A stretch of DNA of 64,000 nt from Anastrepha obliqua (Eukaryota > Arthropoda > Insecta > Diptera > Tephritidae), in NCBI RefSeq assembly GCF_027943255.1, contig NC_072893.1:62280001-62344000 (forward strand), read 5' to 3'. Below are positions 42,905-54,480 of the stretch, in pieces. The translations under genes and the position numbers were made by a program. The notes under the pieces are model-generated. The model did no database searches and was not told the DNA's origin. It worked only from the letters and a program-made list of their open reading frames with translations. How positions within the stretch are numbered: position 1 is the first letter of the stretch; every line of letters begins with the position of its first letter.

Positions 42905-43915
42905 TGTGTGACTTCCGGATACTTCCTTAGCTTGATGGACTCGTTCTGTCTAAGCTAAAAGGAGTCACAATCCAGCTATCCAAGGAAATTAAAATATCTT
43001 GGAGTAATCCTCGATAGTAAGCTCCTATGGAAATCACACGTTGAAAGTGCAAAGGTGTCTTTGGGAAAACGTGGGGTATTTCTCCTAGCAAGGTCCTATG
43101 GATCTACACGGCTATGATAAGACCTATTATCTCTCTAGTGGGAGTCAGGAGGACCTTATCGAGACTACAACGCACTGTGGCCATCTGCTGCACCGGAGCT
43201 TTTCCGACTACTTCAGGGCCGGCATTAGATGCTCTGATTGGTTTACCACCACTTTATGCTTTCATCCAAGGAGAGGCCTTGAAGGCCATCTGCAGGCTAA
43301 TACACAATGGGAACTGGTACGGCCCCTGTCCGACATTGGAACACAGAGAAGGCATGGATGTCGATCCAACGATTCCCTCCATGCCCCTTGACTCCATGCC
43401 ATCAAGAGTCATACTTGAAAATAGATACAGTGTAGTGCCGCCAGAGGCTCAGACTCTGAAAATGAGTCCGGCAAATACTGTTTTCGCATTTTCACAGATG
43501 GCTCCAGGACCACGCATGGCTCCGGTCAACTGTTGCAAACCCTACTGTCATTAAGCAGAAGGGAGTGCAGACAGCTGGTTGGACTGATGAGGGGCCACTT
43601 TCTTTGGGCGAAGCACATGGAAAGGTTGAGCATCTCAGGCAGTATATTCTGCCCAGCTTGTGAAGAGCAGGATGATACGGCGGATCAGATCCAGTGTGTC
43701 TGCCCCGTCTTCGCTCGAATCAGGTTTGAGGTCTTTGGCACTGATGTGTTAAGAAGCGACCATCTTGGCTCCTTGGCACCACAAGATCTACTCAGATTTC
43801 TTCGGAGATCGGGTAGATTTAAAGAATTAAAAGGGAATCCAAGTGTAGTGAAATGGGCTTAATTAATGTCTGAGTGCTGTACTTGCTAGTTGTCCCGACA
43901 ACAAAAAAAAAAGAA
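42905..43915 (+). mobile_element. Non-LTR retrotransposon fragment, family B, RNase H deleted
   Basis: From 42940: IKYLGVILDSKLLWKSHVES (RT), then ORF 43114-43554 with LSRLQRTVAICCTGAFPTTS, ALDALIGLPPL and HREGMDVDPT. TDGSRTTHGSG is present in another frame at 43490-43525, then the RNase H core is deleted and the sequence resumes at RRECRQLVGLMRGHFLWAKH (43560). The Cys/His cluster CPACEEQDDTADQIQCVC has lost the His. Ends with TTGCTAGTTGTCCCGACAAC and poly-A at 43915. Confidence 0.85.
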
Positions 43916-46900
43916 AGCTATAGACGTCGCTCCGGGAATACCCTTTTTGAAAGGAATTTACTTAAAGGAAGTATGCCGATCTTGAGCTTGAAGATGTGTG
44001 GCATTCGGTGCGGCCAGCCATCATTAAGTGTTAACAAAATTCAAAACCCAGCACTGATAGATGCTCTGCTCAATTTAGTATACATCAAATAACAATTGCA
44101 CCACACGCTTTTAAAAAGGATTAGCAAATACTGTTGAGAAGCGTGTAATGCAAGTTTAAACAAACCAAAAAAAGTCAAAGGACAACTTTTAGTGCACCCT
44201 AATAGAAGAAACTTTTTCTAACATTTTACATTTTATGCTTATAAAATGTACTTCGATCCCTCAGAGCAACTAAATGTTAGTATAGTCACGTACAAACTCA
44301 TTCGACTACGTCGGCTGTCCACTGCTGAATCTAAGACTCATTAATTATAGAAAAAAATTGCTCAATTAGAATCATTGTTTGATGTTATTGGCAAGCATAC
44401 ATTTTGGCGCAACAGAAATAGAAAATATTTCAATGGAACCTTAAAGCAGCCACCATCATCAACACCATTTACTTGTGTGTATATGTGAGTGCATATATAA
44501 ATTAAGTGCAATTTGTGTAAGAGCTTGCACTCATACACTCACACACAAATTTTAAACATACTGACTCTCATTAATTACTAAAATTAATATTGTCATTTTT
44601 GAGAAGTGTATAAAAGTTGAAAGAACTTTTTTTCATTTAAAACTGGTTCGACGTACATAAAGAGGGCATGCATTGAAGGTGCTGAGCATTTATGAGAGTA
44701 TGTGAATGAGTTTTTATTTTTATTATTTTTCAAAGGATGAGTTGAAAGTGGGCTTCTCACAACTACAACATACAATGTATGTAGTATCACCACTGCCTTA
44801 CTCTGCTGCATTTTATGTGCTTCGACATGACTGCAGACTAAATCAGCACAGCTGGGGTTGGCAGCAGAGGCACTTTGTGCAGGTTTTGCACTACCAGGTG
44901 CTAATATCTAAGAAATTGAAGCTTCAAGTGTATCTAGTTTATATGTCTGTATATATGAAAGCGTAGCAGACATACGTGGCGCCACTTAGTTGCAGGCAAT
45001 GGAAGAGTGAGTGTATAAACGGTGGGAGCAGATGCCTTCTAAGCAATGAGCGTAAAATAACTACTCACAAGTGGCTGTGATGTAAGTTACTACCAGCAGG
45101 TGTTTTTTTAGTTCTTGTTATTACTACTTTTTTTTGTGTTTTTGTTATTTGTCTTGTTCCTCTTGCTACCTGCCGCCAGCTTTAAGCTGAAGCCCCTTTT
45201 GAAGTGGTATGACGTTGGCAAGTATTTTATTTGAAATTGAGAAAATGTTATTTGCGCTCTTCAACAACAGCTGATAGTGGTGGCCAAGAGCATCGAGGCG
45301 CAGAGCAATGGCTGCATGTTTGCTATGCTAACGGAAATGCAATGAAGTAAAATGGGCATGTTTACAAGCGCATGCACAAATACTCTGGCATTTCACATTG
45401 ACAATAAAAAAAATAAATAAAAATGAAAGTGAGTACCGAAGGAAATTAAATTTTAAAAAGTGCTGATGATAAACTTGCCTCACCTGTGTGTGTGTGTGTG
45501 TGTGTAAAGTGCAGGCAGGTGTTTACGGAAAAAGGTAAGGTAAATAAAACAAAAAAAAATTATATTAAATTACTCAATACAGATAAAGCAGACATTTTCA
45601 ATGGAAAATACCAATGAGAAGAAGAAGACACTGGCATTTTGAGAGACAGCAAAAATTTAGGTCATCTCCTACTAAGAAGAGAATGCATTCAGGCAAATAC
45701 ATGCGCATATAAGTACTCAGATTTATCTAGGCTTACCCACTGCAAGTTTCTGTGCGCCAGTCATTAGCTAAATATAATAAAGCTGCGCGAAAAAGGTATT
45801 CGCACTAATGTAGAAGATAACATGCAGAAAAAAAAGTAATTAAAAGGCAATAATTTACTGAATGGCTAAGAGGAAATAACACTTATGCTGAAGGCAGCAG
45901 ACTCAAAGAGCTGGTTGAGCTTGAAGTGGTGAACAATGTAGGAATATATGGCTCATGTGTATATATATTTTCTTGTCTTTTTTTCTTTTTGCTTCAAATT
46001 TGGCACACCGGTAATGCCATAAATAAATGTCAGCTGAGGTTTCGCAATTTATGTATTTTTGTTCTAATTTTTTACTTATTTTTGCTTTTTTTTCTTTTCT
46101 ACATTTTGATACATATAAAGTATTTACTTTCTGTTTGAACTGAGATTTCCTTTCCAACTCGGCAATTGCGCACAGGCCAGAGGTTGAAATCTAAAGGCTG
46201 CTACATTTCATTTTGTGCGGCAATTATTCATTTGCCTCTGTGCGTGTATTGAACATTTTACAGCTACATACATATGTACGCTCGTTTTGTATGCATGTGA
46301 GAGGTTTGACATTTGGCATTTATATTGTTTTTATCATTTTTTAGCTTAACATGCGAATGTATGAAGTTAAGGAAACACTTTTCATGGCAAAAATTCCTTA
46401 GCTGAAAATTTAAATGCGTAAATTATTCAAAGTAAAATATCTGGATATTTGAAGAAGCCAATTACAGGGAAGAACATACGGCTTCTTGGAGGTATTTTAA
46501 TACAAAATTTTCATTGAAATTCATATTTTCTGGATTTTATCATAAATCGAAGGGAAAAAGTAGGTGATTGAATATAAGAAAAGGAAAATCATATACTGGT
46601 ATTTATGAAATCATATCAAATGCTTACCACAACAGCCTCTCAAAAGCGGCCAAAAAAGGTACATGTGGTGATAGACGTGCGCTGCTTTAGATAACTACGC
46701 AAGGGATATATTGACGATTTTTGGCAGTTTGTATGTTTTTTATTTAAATTCATATAATAATTTTTATATCAAAGTAGTGTTTATTCTCCTACTAAAAACA
46801 CACAAATCTAAGTTTAAAACTTTGCCCTAATTTAGGAACGAAACACAATAATAATCACTTCGCTGAAGTCTTCCTTATTTCATGTAAAAAAAAAAAAATA

Positions 46901-46955
46901 TAGTACTTTTACTCGTTTAAATGATCAGTAAGATCATAATAAATACTAAAAAAAA
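43916..46955. other. About 3 kb without recognised genes or elements
   Basis: No transposon or domain recognised. (TG)n at 45487-45506 is the only clear repeat. Likely host non-coding DNA. Confidence 0.4.
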
Positions 46956-46959
46956 TATT

Positions 46960-47370
46960 GTAAAATATTAATAAATAAAATAAATAAATAATATAATAAT
47001 AATAAAAAAAATTAATTATAAAAAATTATAATTTGTAAAATAATAATAATAAAATATTAATAAATAATAAAATAATACAAATAAAATCAAACAGTAAAAT
47101 AATAATTAATAAAAAATAGGAAATAGTAAAAAAAATAATAAATAAAAAATAAAAATAAATAAATAATAATATATATATATAATAATAATAAAAAAAAATA
47201 ATAAATAAATAATAAAATTATAATAAAAAATTATAAATAATAAAACCGTAATATATTATAATTTATTATAATTTGTAGAATCTTAATAAAAAGTAAAAAT
47301 AAAAAAAATTATAAATAATAAAATACTAATAAAAAATACAAATAAAATAAATAATAATAAAACTCAACAA
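46960..47370. repeat. AATAAA/AATAAT low-complexity tract
   Basis: About 400 bp made almost wholly of A and T as degenerate AATAAT and AATAAA units, with poly-A at 46887-46898 just before. Confidence 0.9.
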
Positions 47371-47719
47371 ATTTTCATCACAATGAAAAAAAATTCAAGG
47401 ACAATTGAATGACACAATCATAAAGCCATTTTTTTTGTACGGAGTCCATGTATGGTAGAGCTCGCAGGTAAGGATGCCATGAGTTAAGAAGCTGCAGAGG
47501 ATTCTCATTGAAAGTAGTGTGGCGCTTCGGACCACACCTACTCTATCCGTACCCGTGTAGTACATCGCAGGGAAAACTGCCGCTGCACGCGTCGCATTCA
47601 GATTTGGGTGTTGGGGCCATAAGATAGATTTAAACTACGGTCACTCTAATATTCTTAAAAACTTTAAGCTTATCCCCATGTTGCTGAATCAATGGGCAAT
47701 TTTGAAACTAATCCATTAG
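47371..47719. other. Gap, nothing recognised
   Basis: Less AT-rich around 47450-47620 but with no motif. Confidence 0.3.
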
Positions 47720-49700
47720 CATTTTAACTAGAGTTTGCAAACAAAATTTCAGGTATGCAGTTTTATAGTGCAGGGACCGGCAATCGAAGTGTAACCAACT
47801 TCAGACCGCTCGCACGGGCACCAGCTGCCTGTTAGTTGGTTCAATGACAGTCCAGAGCACTGTTTACAAGCGCGCGGAAGCATTTGGCCGAGAGTAAACA
47901 CGAAAAAAGAAAATCAGCAATGGATTTCAAACGTAATAGGGCGATTGCATTGTATTTGGCTCACAACCAGCCATTGTTCGTGAGCTCGAGCACCTTAAAG
48001 TAAATTAAATTTTTGTTTATCGCTCCATTACTCGTTACAATGACACTGGTGGCATTTTGAAATGTCATGGAGGTGGTCATCAAAAAAATACAACGTCACG
48101 TGAAATGGTTCAAAAAGTGAAGAAGCGACTTGAGCGAAATCCCCGACGAAGTGTCAATCAAATGGCGAAAGAACTGAAAATATCTCACCGTAGCATCCGC
48201 CGCATACTGAAAAATGATCTCAAAGTCAAGCCTTACAAGATCCAAAAGGCGCATGATCTCACACCAAAGCAGCAACAAGTCAGATTTCTCAAGGCGTTGC
48301 TTCGCTTGGCCGAAAGCGAGGAGGTTGCTTTGAAGCCGTCGGCAGACAAATATTTCAGTGGCAGACCATGGACGTTTCAACAGGACTCGACACCGTCTGA
48401 CAAAGCTCGAGTGAACGAAGAATGGCTAAAAAACAACGTTCCGACTTTCATAACGTCTCGAAGCGCTGAAAAAAGCCATTGTCTGCGAGTGGGCCAAAAT
48501 ACCTGCAAGTTACATTCGGGCAGTTTGTGATTCCTTTCTGGACCATCTCAAGGCCATAGTCAAGGCAAAAGGCTGTCATCTAGAGTAAAAGTAACTGATT
48601 CTTAATTAATTTATTTTCACACATTTTTTACTTTGAATTTATGGCCTTTTTAATTCGTAACACTTCGAATGCCGGACCCGGTATAGTGCTTTGAATTTTG
48701 GTTTAATAAACAGCAATTTGGAAGTCGGCAAAAAATCTGAATTTTCATAATCTTTTTTACTGGCAAAGCCGCCGAATGTTGGAATTTTTTTATTTTATAT
48801 AGAAGAAAAAACCTACCCATCAACGAGGGCTGCATTTTGATTGTTGATATTACTTTCTGATCTAATATAATATCCAGAAAGGAATACTAACCCTCGCCTA
48901 CGTATTGTGAAACACATAAAGCAAAAATCAACAAATTCCCATCAAAATCCACATTTTTTTAATCACAATTTTGTGAAAATTTTCATGTATGCAGTTTTAT
49001 AGCCCTAAGAATTCTGAAATGATGAAGTCTAAGTTTTAAGCGGATCAAAAATTGTGTAGAATTTTTAAATTTTTTTATCGTTTTGGTCTTGTGAATTTTC
49101 TCCATACGATGAATGCTCGATATTTTTTGCATAGAAGAAAACACGCAAAAACACCATCACTGATATTAGTTTCCTTAATACTTAATCTTAAAAAACTTAA
49201 AAAAACATTCAAAAAATTTTCATCAAAATCGCAACTTTTCTACCAGAATTTGTTGAAAATTTTCAGGTATGGAGTTTTGTAGCCCTTAGAATTCTGATAT
49301 GATAAAGTGTAAATTTTAGGTGGATCGCAAATTGCGTTAAATTTTAAATATATTATTTTTTATGCTGTTGGTCTTATGAATTTCCTTCTTTATTACTTAT
49401 CCTCGCCTGCGTATCGTGAAAAACTTAAAAAAAAAATTAACAACTCTCATCAAATCTTGAACTTTTTAACAAGAATTTTGTGAAAAATTTCATGTATGCA
49501 GTTTTATAACCCTTAGAATTCTGATAAGGTGTAAATTTTGAGTGGATCAAAATTGCGTTGAATTTATATAATTTTTTTTACTGGTGCTCTTGTTCATAAG
49601 AGGAATGTTCTATTTTTTATAGAAGAAAACAAACAGCCAACACAACCATTGCTGATATTAGCTTCTGACCTACTATTCAGAAAAATACATACTAACACCC
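47720..49700 (+). repeat. Degenerate tandem array of the GCAGTTTTATAG repeat, interrupted
   Basis: The core GTATGCAGTTTTATAG recurs at 47753, 48987, 49267 (one or two changes) and 49494, each followed by CYYTWAGAATTCTGATA and AGTGTAAATTTT-like sequence, and by a shared TTTTTATAGAAGAAAA and ACTAACCCTCGCCTACGTAT part. Unit length after removing the transposon insert is about 320, 280 and 227 bp. Single copies lie elsewhere in the window. It is non-coding and I cannot assign a class. Confidence 0.65.
47772..48681 (+). mobile_element. DD37D (maT-like) transposon relic with internal deletions
   Basis: Inverted ends GGGACCGGCAATCGAAGTGT (left) and GGGTCCGGCATTCGAAGTGT (inverse of right). Inside, 48057-48530 reads MVQKVKKRLERNPRRSVNQM and KELKISHRSIRRILKNDLKV (HTH), HDLTPKQQQVRFLKALLRLA, then a deletion removes the first catalytic aspartate; GRPWTFQQDSTPSDKARVNE holds the second, and a second deletion takes out the third before KSHCLRVGQ. 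The C-terminus (FLDHLKAIVKAKGCHLE) survives in another frame. The family is Tc1/mariner of the DD37D type by these motifs. Confidence 0.8.
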
Positions 49701-51475
49701 GCATGCGTATTATTGAAAAAAAAGGTATGCGAAATCTCTCTGCATTATAATATTTTACCCTTCCCATTTTAGAGTTAATCTTCTCTGATGCCACATCAAA
49801 AGCCATCTGGCCTGTTTTTACACTGAATTATAACCACGCAGATAAATTTATGCTTTGCCAAGACGTTAAAAAAAATCAAAAAATCAAAGCTCCGTCCTTA
49901 ATGTTTTCTTAATTCTAGGTGGAAGTGGCGTGCAAACATTTCCTGGCGGCAAACGGTGCAATTTAGTGAGAAAATCCGAATTCACTGGCAGTGGCAATGC
50001 TTTAAGGAAATGTGTGTATCTACACACACGCACACCCTCGTTAGGGGTGCATACTTCACGTAAATTACATACATACAATATATATAAAGTACACAGGATA
50101 CATAGGATATCGCAGATATATGCAACTGTTTGTGTAACTGGGTAATGAGGAGAGGCATATTTATACGAGTACAAGTACACCAAGAGATATAAAAACTTGG
50201 GTAAGAGCGCAATTTAAGTGATACCGCAAAATGTAATTTAATATTTATTTCATTGTATAAATGAGTGTAGGCACACATACATACATACACTCGTATTCCA
50301 TGCCATGTCGGAAGGTCGTCGAAAGTGTCGATGTCATTTGCCAACATTGGTGTTGTTGGCCTCAATCGCTTTTAAAGGATACACTGACATATAGCGCGCA
50401 TTCTTGGCGGCAAAAGACATTTGGTGTAAATGCTAAAAGATGACTTGAGTCGAATCAGCCACGGAAGGATAAGCAGCTTAAATGCCTGGCGCACCAATAG
50501 CAGCACAAGCGTCGAAAGTTAGAGAAGTGAAGGCTTGGAATGTGAAGCGGTGGGCGGAACTATCGAATGTTTGTTGAAATGGTAATCCTTTCGTTTTCCC
50601 TGCTTGCTTTCCGGTTGAGAAGCTTGCGATAAAATATCTGCGCCGTTACTTACAATGTGGTGCATTTATATGTATTACACTTTGCGTGTGTGTGTGTGTA
50701 CGTTAGCACATTAAACGACTTTATACCGCTCAAGTTGTGTTGAAAGAAGATAATCAAGGGATTCACGACATTAAGTGCACATGTTGACATATTAAAATGC
50801 TAAATTATGTTGTAAACTTCAGCGCCATTTTACATGGCAAATATTGATAAATGTAAAAATAATTGACGTAAAGGGACAAGTGTGCCTGGTATGGAGTTAT
50901 AGGATGTACAAAGGGTACTTTGAATAATAATTGCGCGGCATATTTGAGCAGCAAAAATTACTTTGTGCGAAGAGAAGAGTAAATACGAGAAGCTTTAAGG
51001 AAATAAATTTCCACAAATAATTTTGTATTTTATGATGCAGTTGAAAAGTTCAAAGTAAGCTACTACTATGGAAAAATTAACGCAGTTCACTTGCAACTAA
51101 TTAAAATTTACTTTCAATAGTCCTTATTATTTGTACTCTTTTGTTATATCTTGAAAGTCAATGGCTAAGACAATTTTTTGTACTTGGTTCGCGGTGCTGC
51201 TTCAAAAACGTGACATTCAGCGCATATACCTTTACAATTTTTATTAAATATTTAAGGTTTGCTGAATTTAGCTTTTCTAGATTGGCTCAAATGCGAAATA
51301 ATGTCGAGTTTGAACTTGTCTACAAATCAGGAACCGCAAAGAATCATTGTTCTAAAAATTTTAGTGAAAAAAAGCTTCTAAATATCGTAGAACAAATTCG
51401 AACTCACTGTGTGTACTTGTACAAATCCTCATATTTTTTGATGCGCTTTATGACACAAAAAATATTACTTGATCT
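49701..51475. other. Gap without recognisable gene
   Basis: No domain or element end found. TG/CA microsatellite patches at 50015-50035, 50270-50290 and 50686-50700. Confidence 0.4.
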
Positions 51476-52254
51476 TTAAGGGGGGGGGGGGGGGGGGGGG
51501 GGGGGGGGTAATGGATAAAAATCGATTTTTTTTTTTGCATGTTATTGTAGTAAAACATTTCAAAAATACCGTGTTAAAATTTTTAGTCAATCCGAGCAAA
51601 ACTTTTTAAGTTATAGAGCATAAAGCCGAGCCGCCTCAAACATCTGCCGAGACGCAGCAGTTGCGCGCGTAGTCCGTTACAAACTTTAAACGCGGTTTTC
51701 TCGAACCTTTTTTTTTAAAGTGCGTAGTCATTGGCATTTGAAAACTACTCAACCGATTCTTTTGAAATTTTGCACACATATTTTACATATAAAAAACCTC
51801 CCTCCAACGTTTTTTTTTCGCCATTTTTTTTTACATTAAGGTGGTTTTACACCTACAAAATGGCGGCATTTTTTCGTCAAAAATCACTTTTTACTTCAAA
51901 CGACTACCAAATGGCTGAAAATGAAAATAAATCGTCAAAATAAACGTTGGGGGGAAGTTTAACTCATACTTTAACTAATTTATTCGATTTTTTGATTTCA
52001 GATGATCCTACGCTGAGATATGCTGACTACTGCAAAATGTATTTTTGAAAAGACGTCTACGTAAATGTGCTCTCATTCGCTCATTTTGCAATATTTTTAC
52101 ATGAAAATTTTATCAAATATTCCTGAAATGTTACTTTATAATATGCAACAACTTTTAATAAACTGACTTGAACCGTTTCGCTACAATAAATTCATGAAAA
52201 AAGTGTTTTTTTTTGCGTTTATCCCTTACCGCCCCCCCCCCCCCCCCCCCTTAA
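51476..52254. mobile_element. TTAA-flanked MITE with poly-G / poly-C ends, 779 bp
   Basis: Borders are TTAA (51476-51479, 52251-52254). The left end is G29 then TAATGGATAAA; the right end inverted is G19, then CGGTAAGGGATAAA. The inside carries, in the minus sense, AATCGGTTGAGTAGTTTTC and GGTTCGAGAAAACCGCGTTT, shared with the other TTAA MITEs. No transposase. Confidence 0.75.
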
Positions 52255-52364
52255 TTAACCGCACAGAAAATATAATCACATATCGAGTTAAATTTTTTTA
52301 ATATAAACTACAACTTATTTTGCATTAATATAATAGTAGAAGAAGGCTGAGTACAGAACTGATC

Positions 52365-53900
52365 CTGCAGCCACTGTAGCCGAATTAGTTGGTGCGTAAG
52401 TTACAATCTCCGTGCATGAAAGATCAAAATAATAGAAAAGGTTTTATCTAATAGTGGTAGCGCCTCGACAGTCAATGGCAAATGGCAGGAAATAAAAAGT
52501 AAAAAATATTCAACGAAAAAGGAAATATTATTAAAACTGTTTTTTTTTTTGACCGGACAACTAGCAAGTGCAGCACTCAGACATTAGTTAAGTCCATTGT
52601 ACTACACTTGGATTCCCTTTTAATTTTCTTTAAATCTACCCGATCTCTGAAGAAATCTGAGTAGATCTTGTGGTACCAAGGAGCCAAGGTGGTCGCTTCT
52701 CAACAGATCAGTGCCAAAGACCTCAAACCTGATTCGAGCGAAGGCAGGGCAGACACACAGGAAGTGGTCCGCCGTCTCATCCTCCTCTTCATAAGCTGGG
52801 CAAAGTACACTGTCTGAGATGCCCAACCTTTCCATGTGCTTCGCCCACAGAAAGTGGTCCGTCATCAGTCCAACCAGCCGTCTGCACTCCGGATGCCAGT
52901 TTAGTCCATCTGCAGCTTCTGTCAGCCTGCCAAGCTCGCTTGTGGGTGGTAGTTACCCATTTGCCAACCGTGGCTGTGATGGCCGCAGAAGGAAGTGGCA
53001 AAACGGGCTCTGGGCCAAAGAAGTTGGTCTTAGAGCCCATCTTAGCTAAGGAGTCAGAGGTCTCGTTACCCGCGATACCCACGTGTCCCGGGACCCATGT
53101 TAGCATCAGGCTATTATGTCTACCGACATAGTTCAGCTTGGATTTACAGGACTTGACTACCCCTGATGTAGTTTGGGGGCTGCCTAAGGCCATAAGCGCA
53201 GCTGGGCTGTCGCTGCAGACGCATATAGATCTGCCTCTCCCTCGCTTTTCCACAACAAAGTTCATCGCTTCTGACGCATGCATTGCAAGAGCAAAGTGCA
53301 GTTTTGTCCCGCTGGATTCCACGTAGACCCCAGAGCCGGAGTCTTCCCACAACTGAGCCTCTGGTAGCACTACACTGTATCTCTTTTCAAGTACGACTCT
53401 TGATGGCATGGAGTCAAGGGGCATGGAGAGAATTGTTGGATCGACATCCATGCCTTCTCTGTGTTCCAATGCCGGACAGGGGCCGTACCAGTTTCCATTG
53501 TATTTCAGCCTGCAGATGGATTTCAAGGCCTCTCCTTGGATGAAAGCATCAAGTGGTGGTAAACCAATCAGAGCATCTAATGCCGGGTCTGAAGTAGTTG
53601 GAAAAGCTCCGGTGCAACAGATGGCCACAGTGCGTGGTAGTCTCGATACGGTCCTCCTGGTTAAATATTATTTTGCTATAGAAGTTAAACGTTATTGTTG
53701 CTTATTATTCGGCATTCAATGGCAAACCTCCGAGTGTATTTCTGCCATGAAAAAGCTCCTCATAAAAAATATCTTCCGTTCGATGTTGGTTTTTAGGCCC
53801 CTCCATTTATGAAACTACATCAAGATGTGCACCCCAAATAGGAGGAAGAACTCGGCCAAACATCTAACAGAAATGTACGCGCCAATTATTTATTTTTTTT
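52365..53900 (+). mobile_element. SINE copy split by a nested insertion
   Basis: Head at 52365-52482 (CACTGTAGCCGAATTAGTTG A box; B box lost), body and tail at 53716-53900 (GGCAAACCTCCGAGTGTATT ... CTCGGCCAAA ... GCGCCAATTATTTATTT). An 11-bp repeat, TCAATGGCAAA, is present at both break points (52472-52482, 53716-53726), so 52483-53715 is an insertion. Confidence 0.75.
52533..53662 (-). mobile_element. Non-LTR retrotransposon, family B, with 10-bp target duplication
   Basis: AAATATTATT (52523-52532 and 53663-53672) brackets the copy. Minus-strand ORF 53628-52789 starts in the RT thumb (ICCTGAFPTTSDPALDALI) and enters RNase H, but the first catalytic segment TDGS is deleted (EAQLWEDSGSGVYVES). 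HASEAMNFV, CSDSPAALMALGS and PGHVGIAGNETSDSLAK remain. A frameshift near 52850 moves to the frame of FLWAKHMERLGISDSVLCPA, with Cys/His cluster (second Cys lost to Tyr) and the end RSGRFKEN. The 3' end is CTAGTTGTCCGGTC plus poly-A. Best preserved family-B copy here, but 5'-truncated and dead. Confidence 0.9.
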
Positions 53901-53984
53901 TTAACTTATTTTTTGAGTGTTATTTTTCCGTTTTGAAATAATGACGAAAAAACACCCAATACCGTTAGCAACGAAAAACAATAT

Positions 53985-54145
53985 ATTACAAAATCTCAAC
54001 ACAGTTGTTGAGAACTTTATATGTGCAATTTGTAATACCAAAACTCAATTGGCTATGGAATTGCATACTTGAAATTTTGTTAAAGATTCTGATTAAAAAG
54101 TTCGAAGTTTTAATAAAAATTGGTGGATTTTTTTTTAATTTGCGC
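53985..54145 (-). repeat. Copy of the GCAGTTTTATAG dispersed repeat
   Basis: Minus strand: CGAACTTTTTAATCAGAATC, then CAAGTATGCAATTCCATAGCC, same order as in the tandem array. Confidence 0.6.
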
Positions 54146-54324
54146 AATAAATGAAGTTTGTAATTAGTTTCCGTAGAAGGAACAAAGTTTTCGTAAATAA
54201 CGTATAAAAGTAATGAGAAACAAAAAATTGTCATAAAGTCCCTCTGCTAAAGCCAAGAAACGCACAAGGTGGCACAAAATTAATCATCCACTTTTATTGT
54301 TCAACATTTTTTTTACTAAATACA

Positions 54325-54480
54325 AAGGATGATTTTGAGTGATGGAAATCTCTATTTTGATCTGCGCTTACTGCATTCCTTGTCTGTTTGTATACGGCGA
54401 CTCGGAGTCGGTTTAAAACTGTAGCTCGACCAAACAACCAAAAAGAGCGTAAGTGCCAAATATATATACATACATATATA
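54325..54480 (+). repeat. Dispersed repeat (as 6775-6850) joined to a SINE tail fragment
   Basis: GATTTTGAGTGATGGAAATC ... TTGTCTGTTTGTATACGGCG matches 6775-6850. It passes straight into CTCGGAGTCGGTTTAAAACT and CTCGACCAAACAACC, the SINE 3' part, then a (TA)-rich tail. Confidence 0.55.

Noticed and set aside
47720..49700. CRISPR-like array (regularly repeated core)
   Set aside because: Units are long, degenerate and unevenly spaced in a eukaryotic context; no cas genes.
51480..51508. G29 run as an assembly gap or artefact
   Set aside because: A matching C run lies at the other TTAA border with mirrored adjoining sequence, so it is better explained as a transposon end; exact length may still be unreliable.
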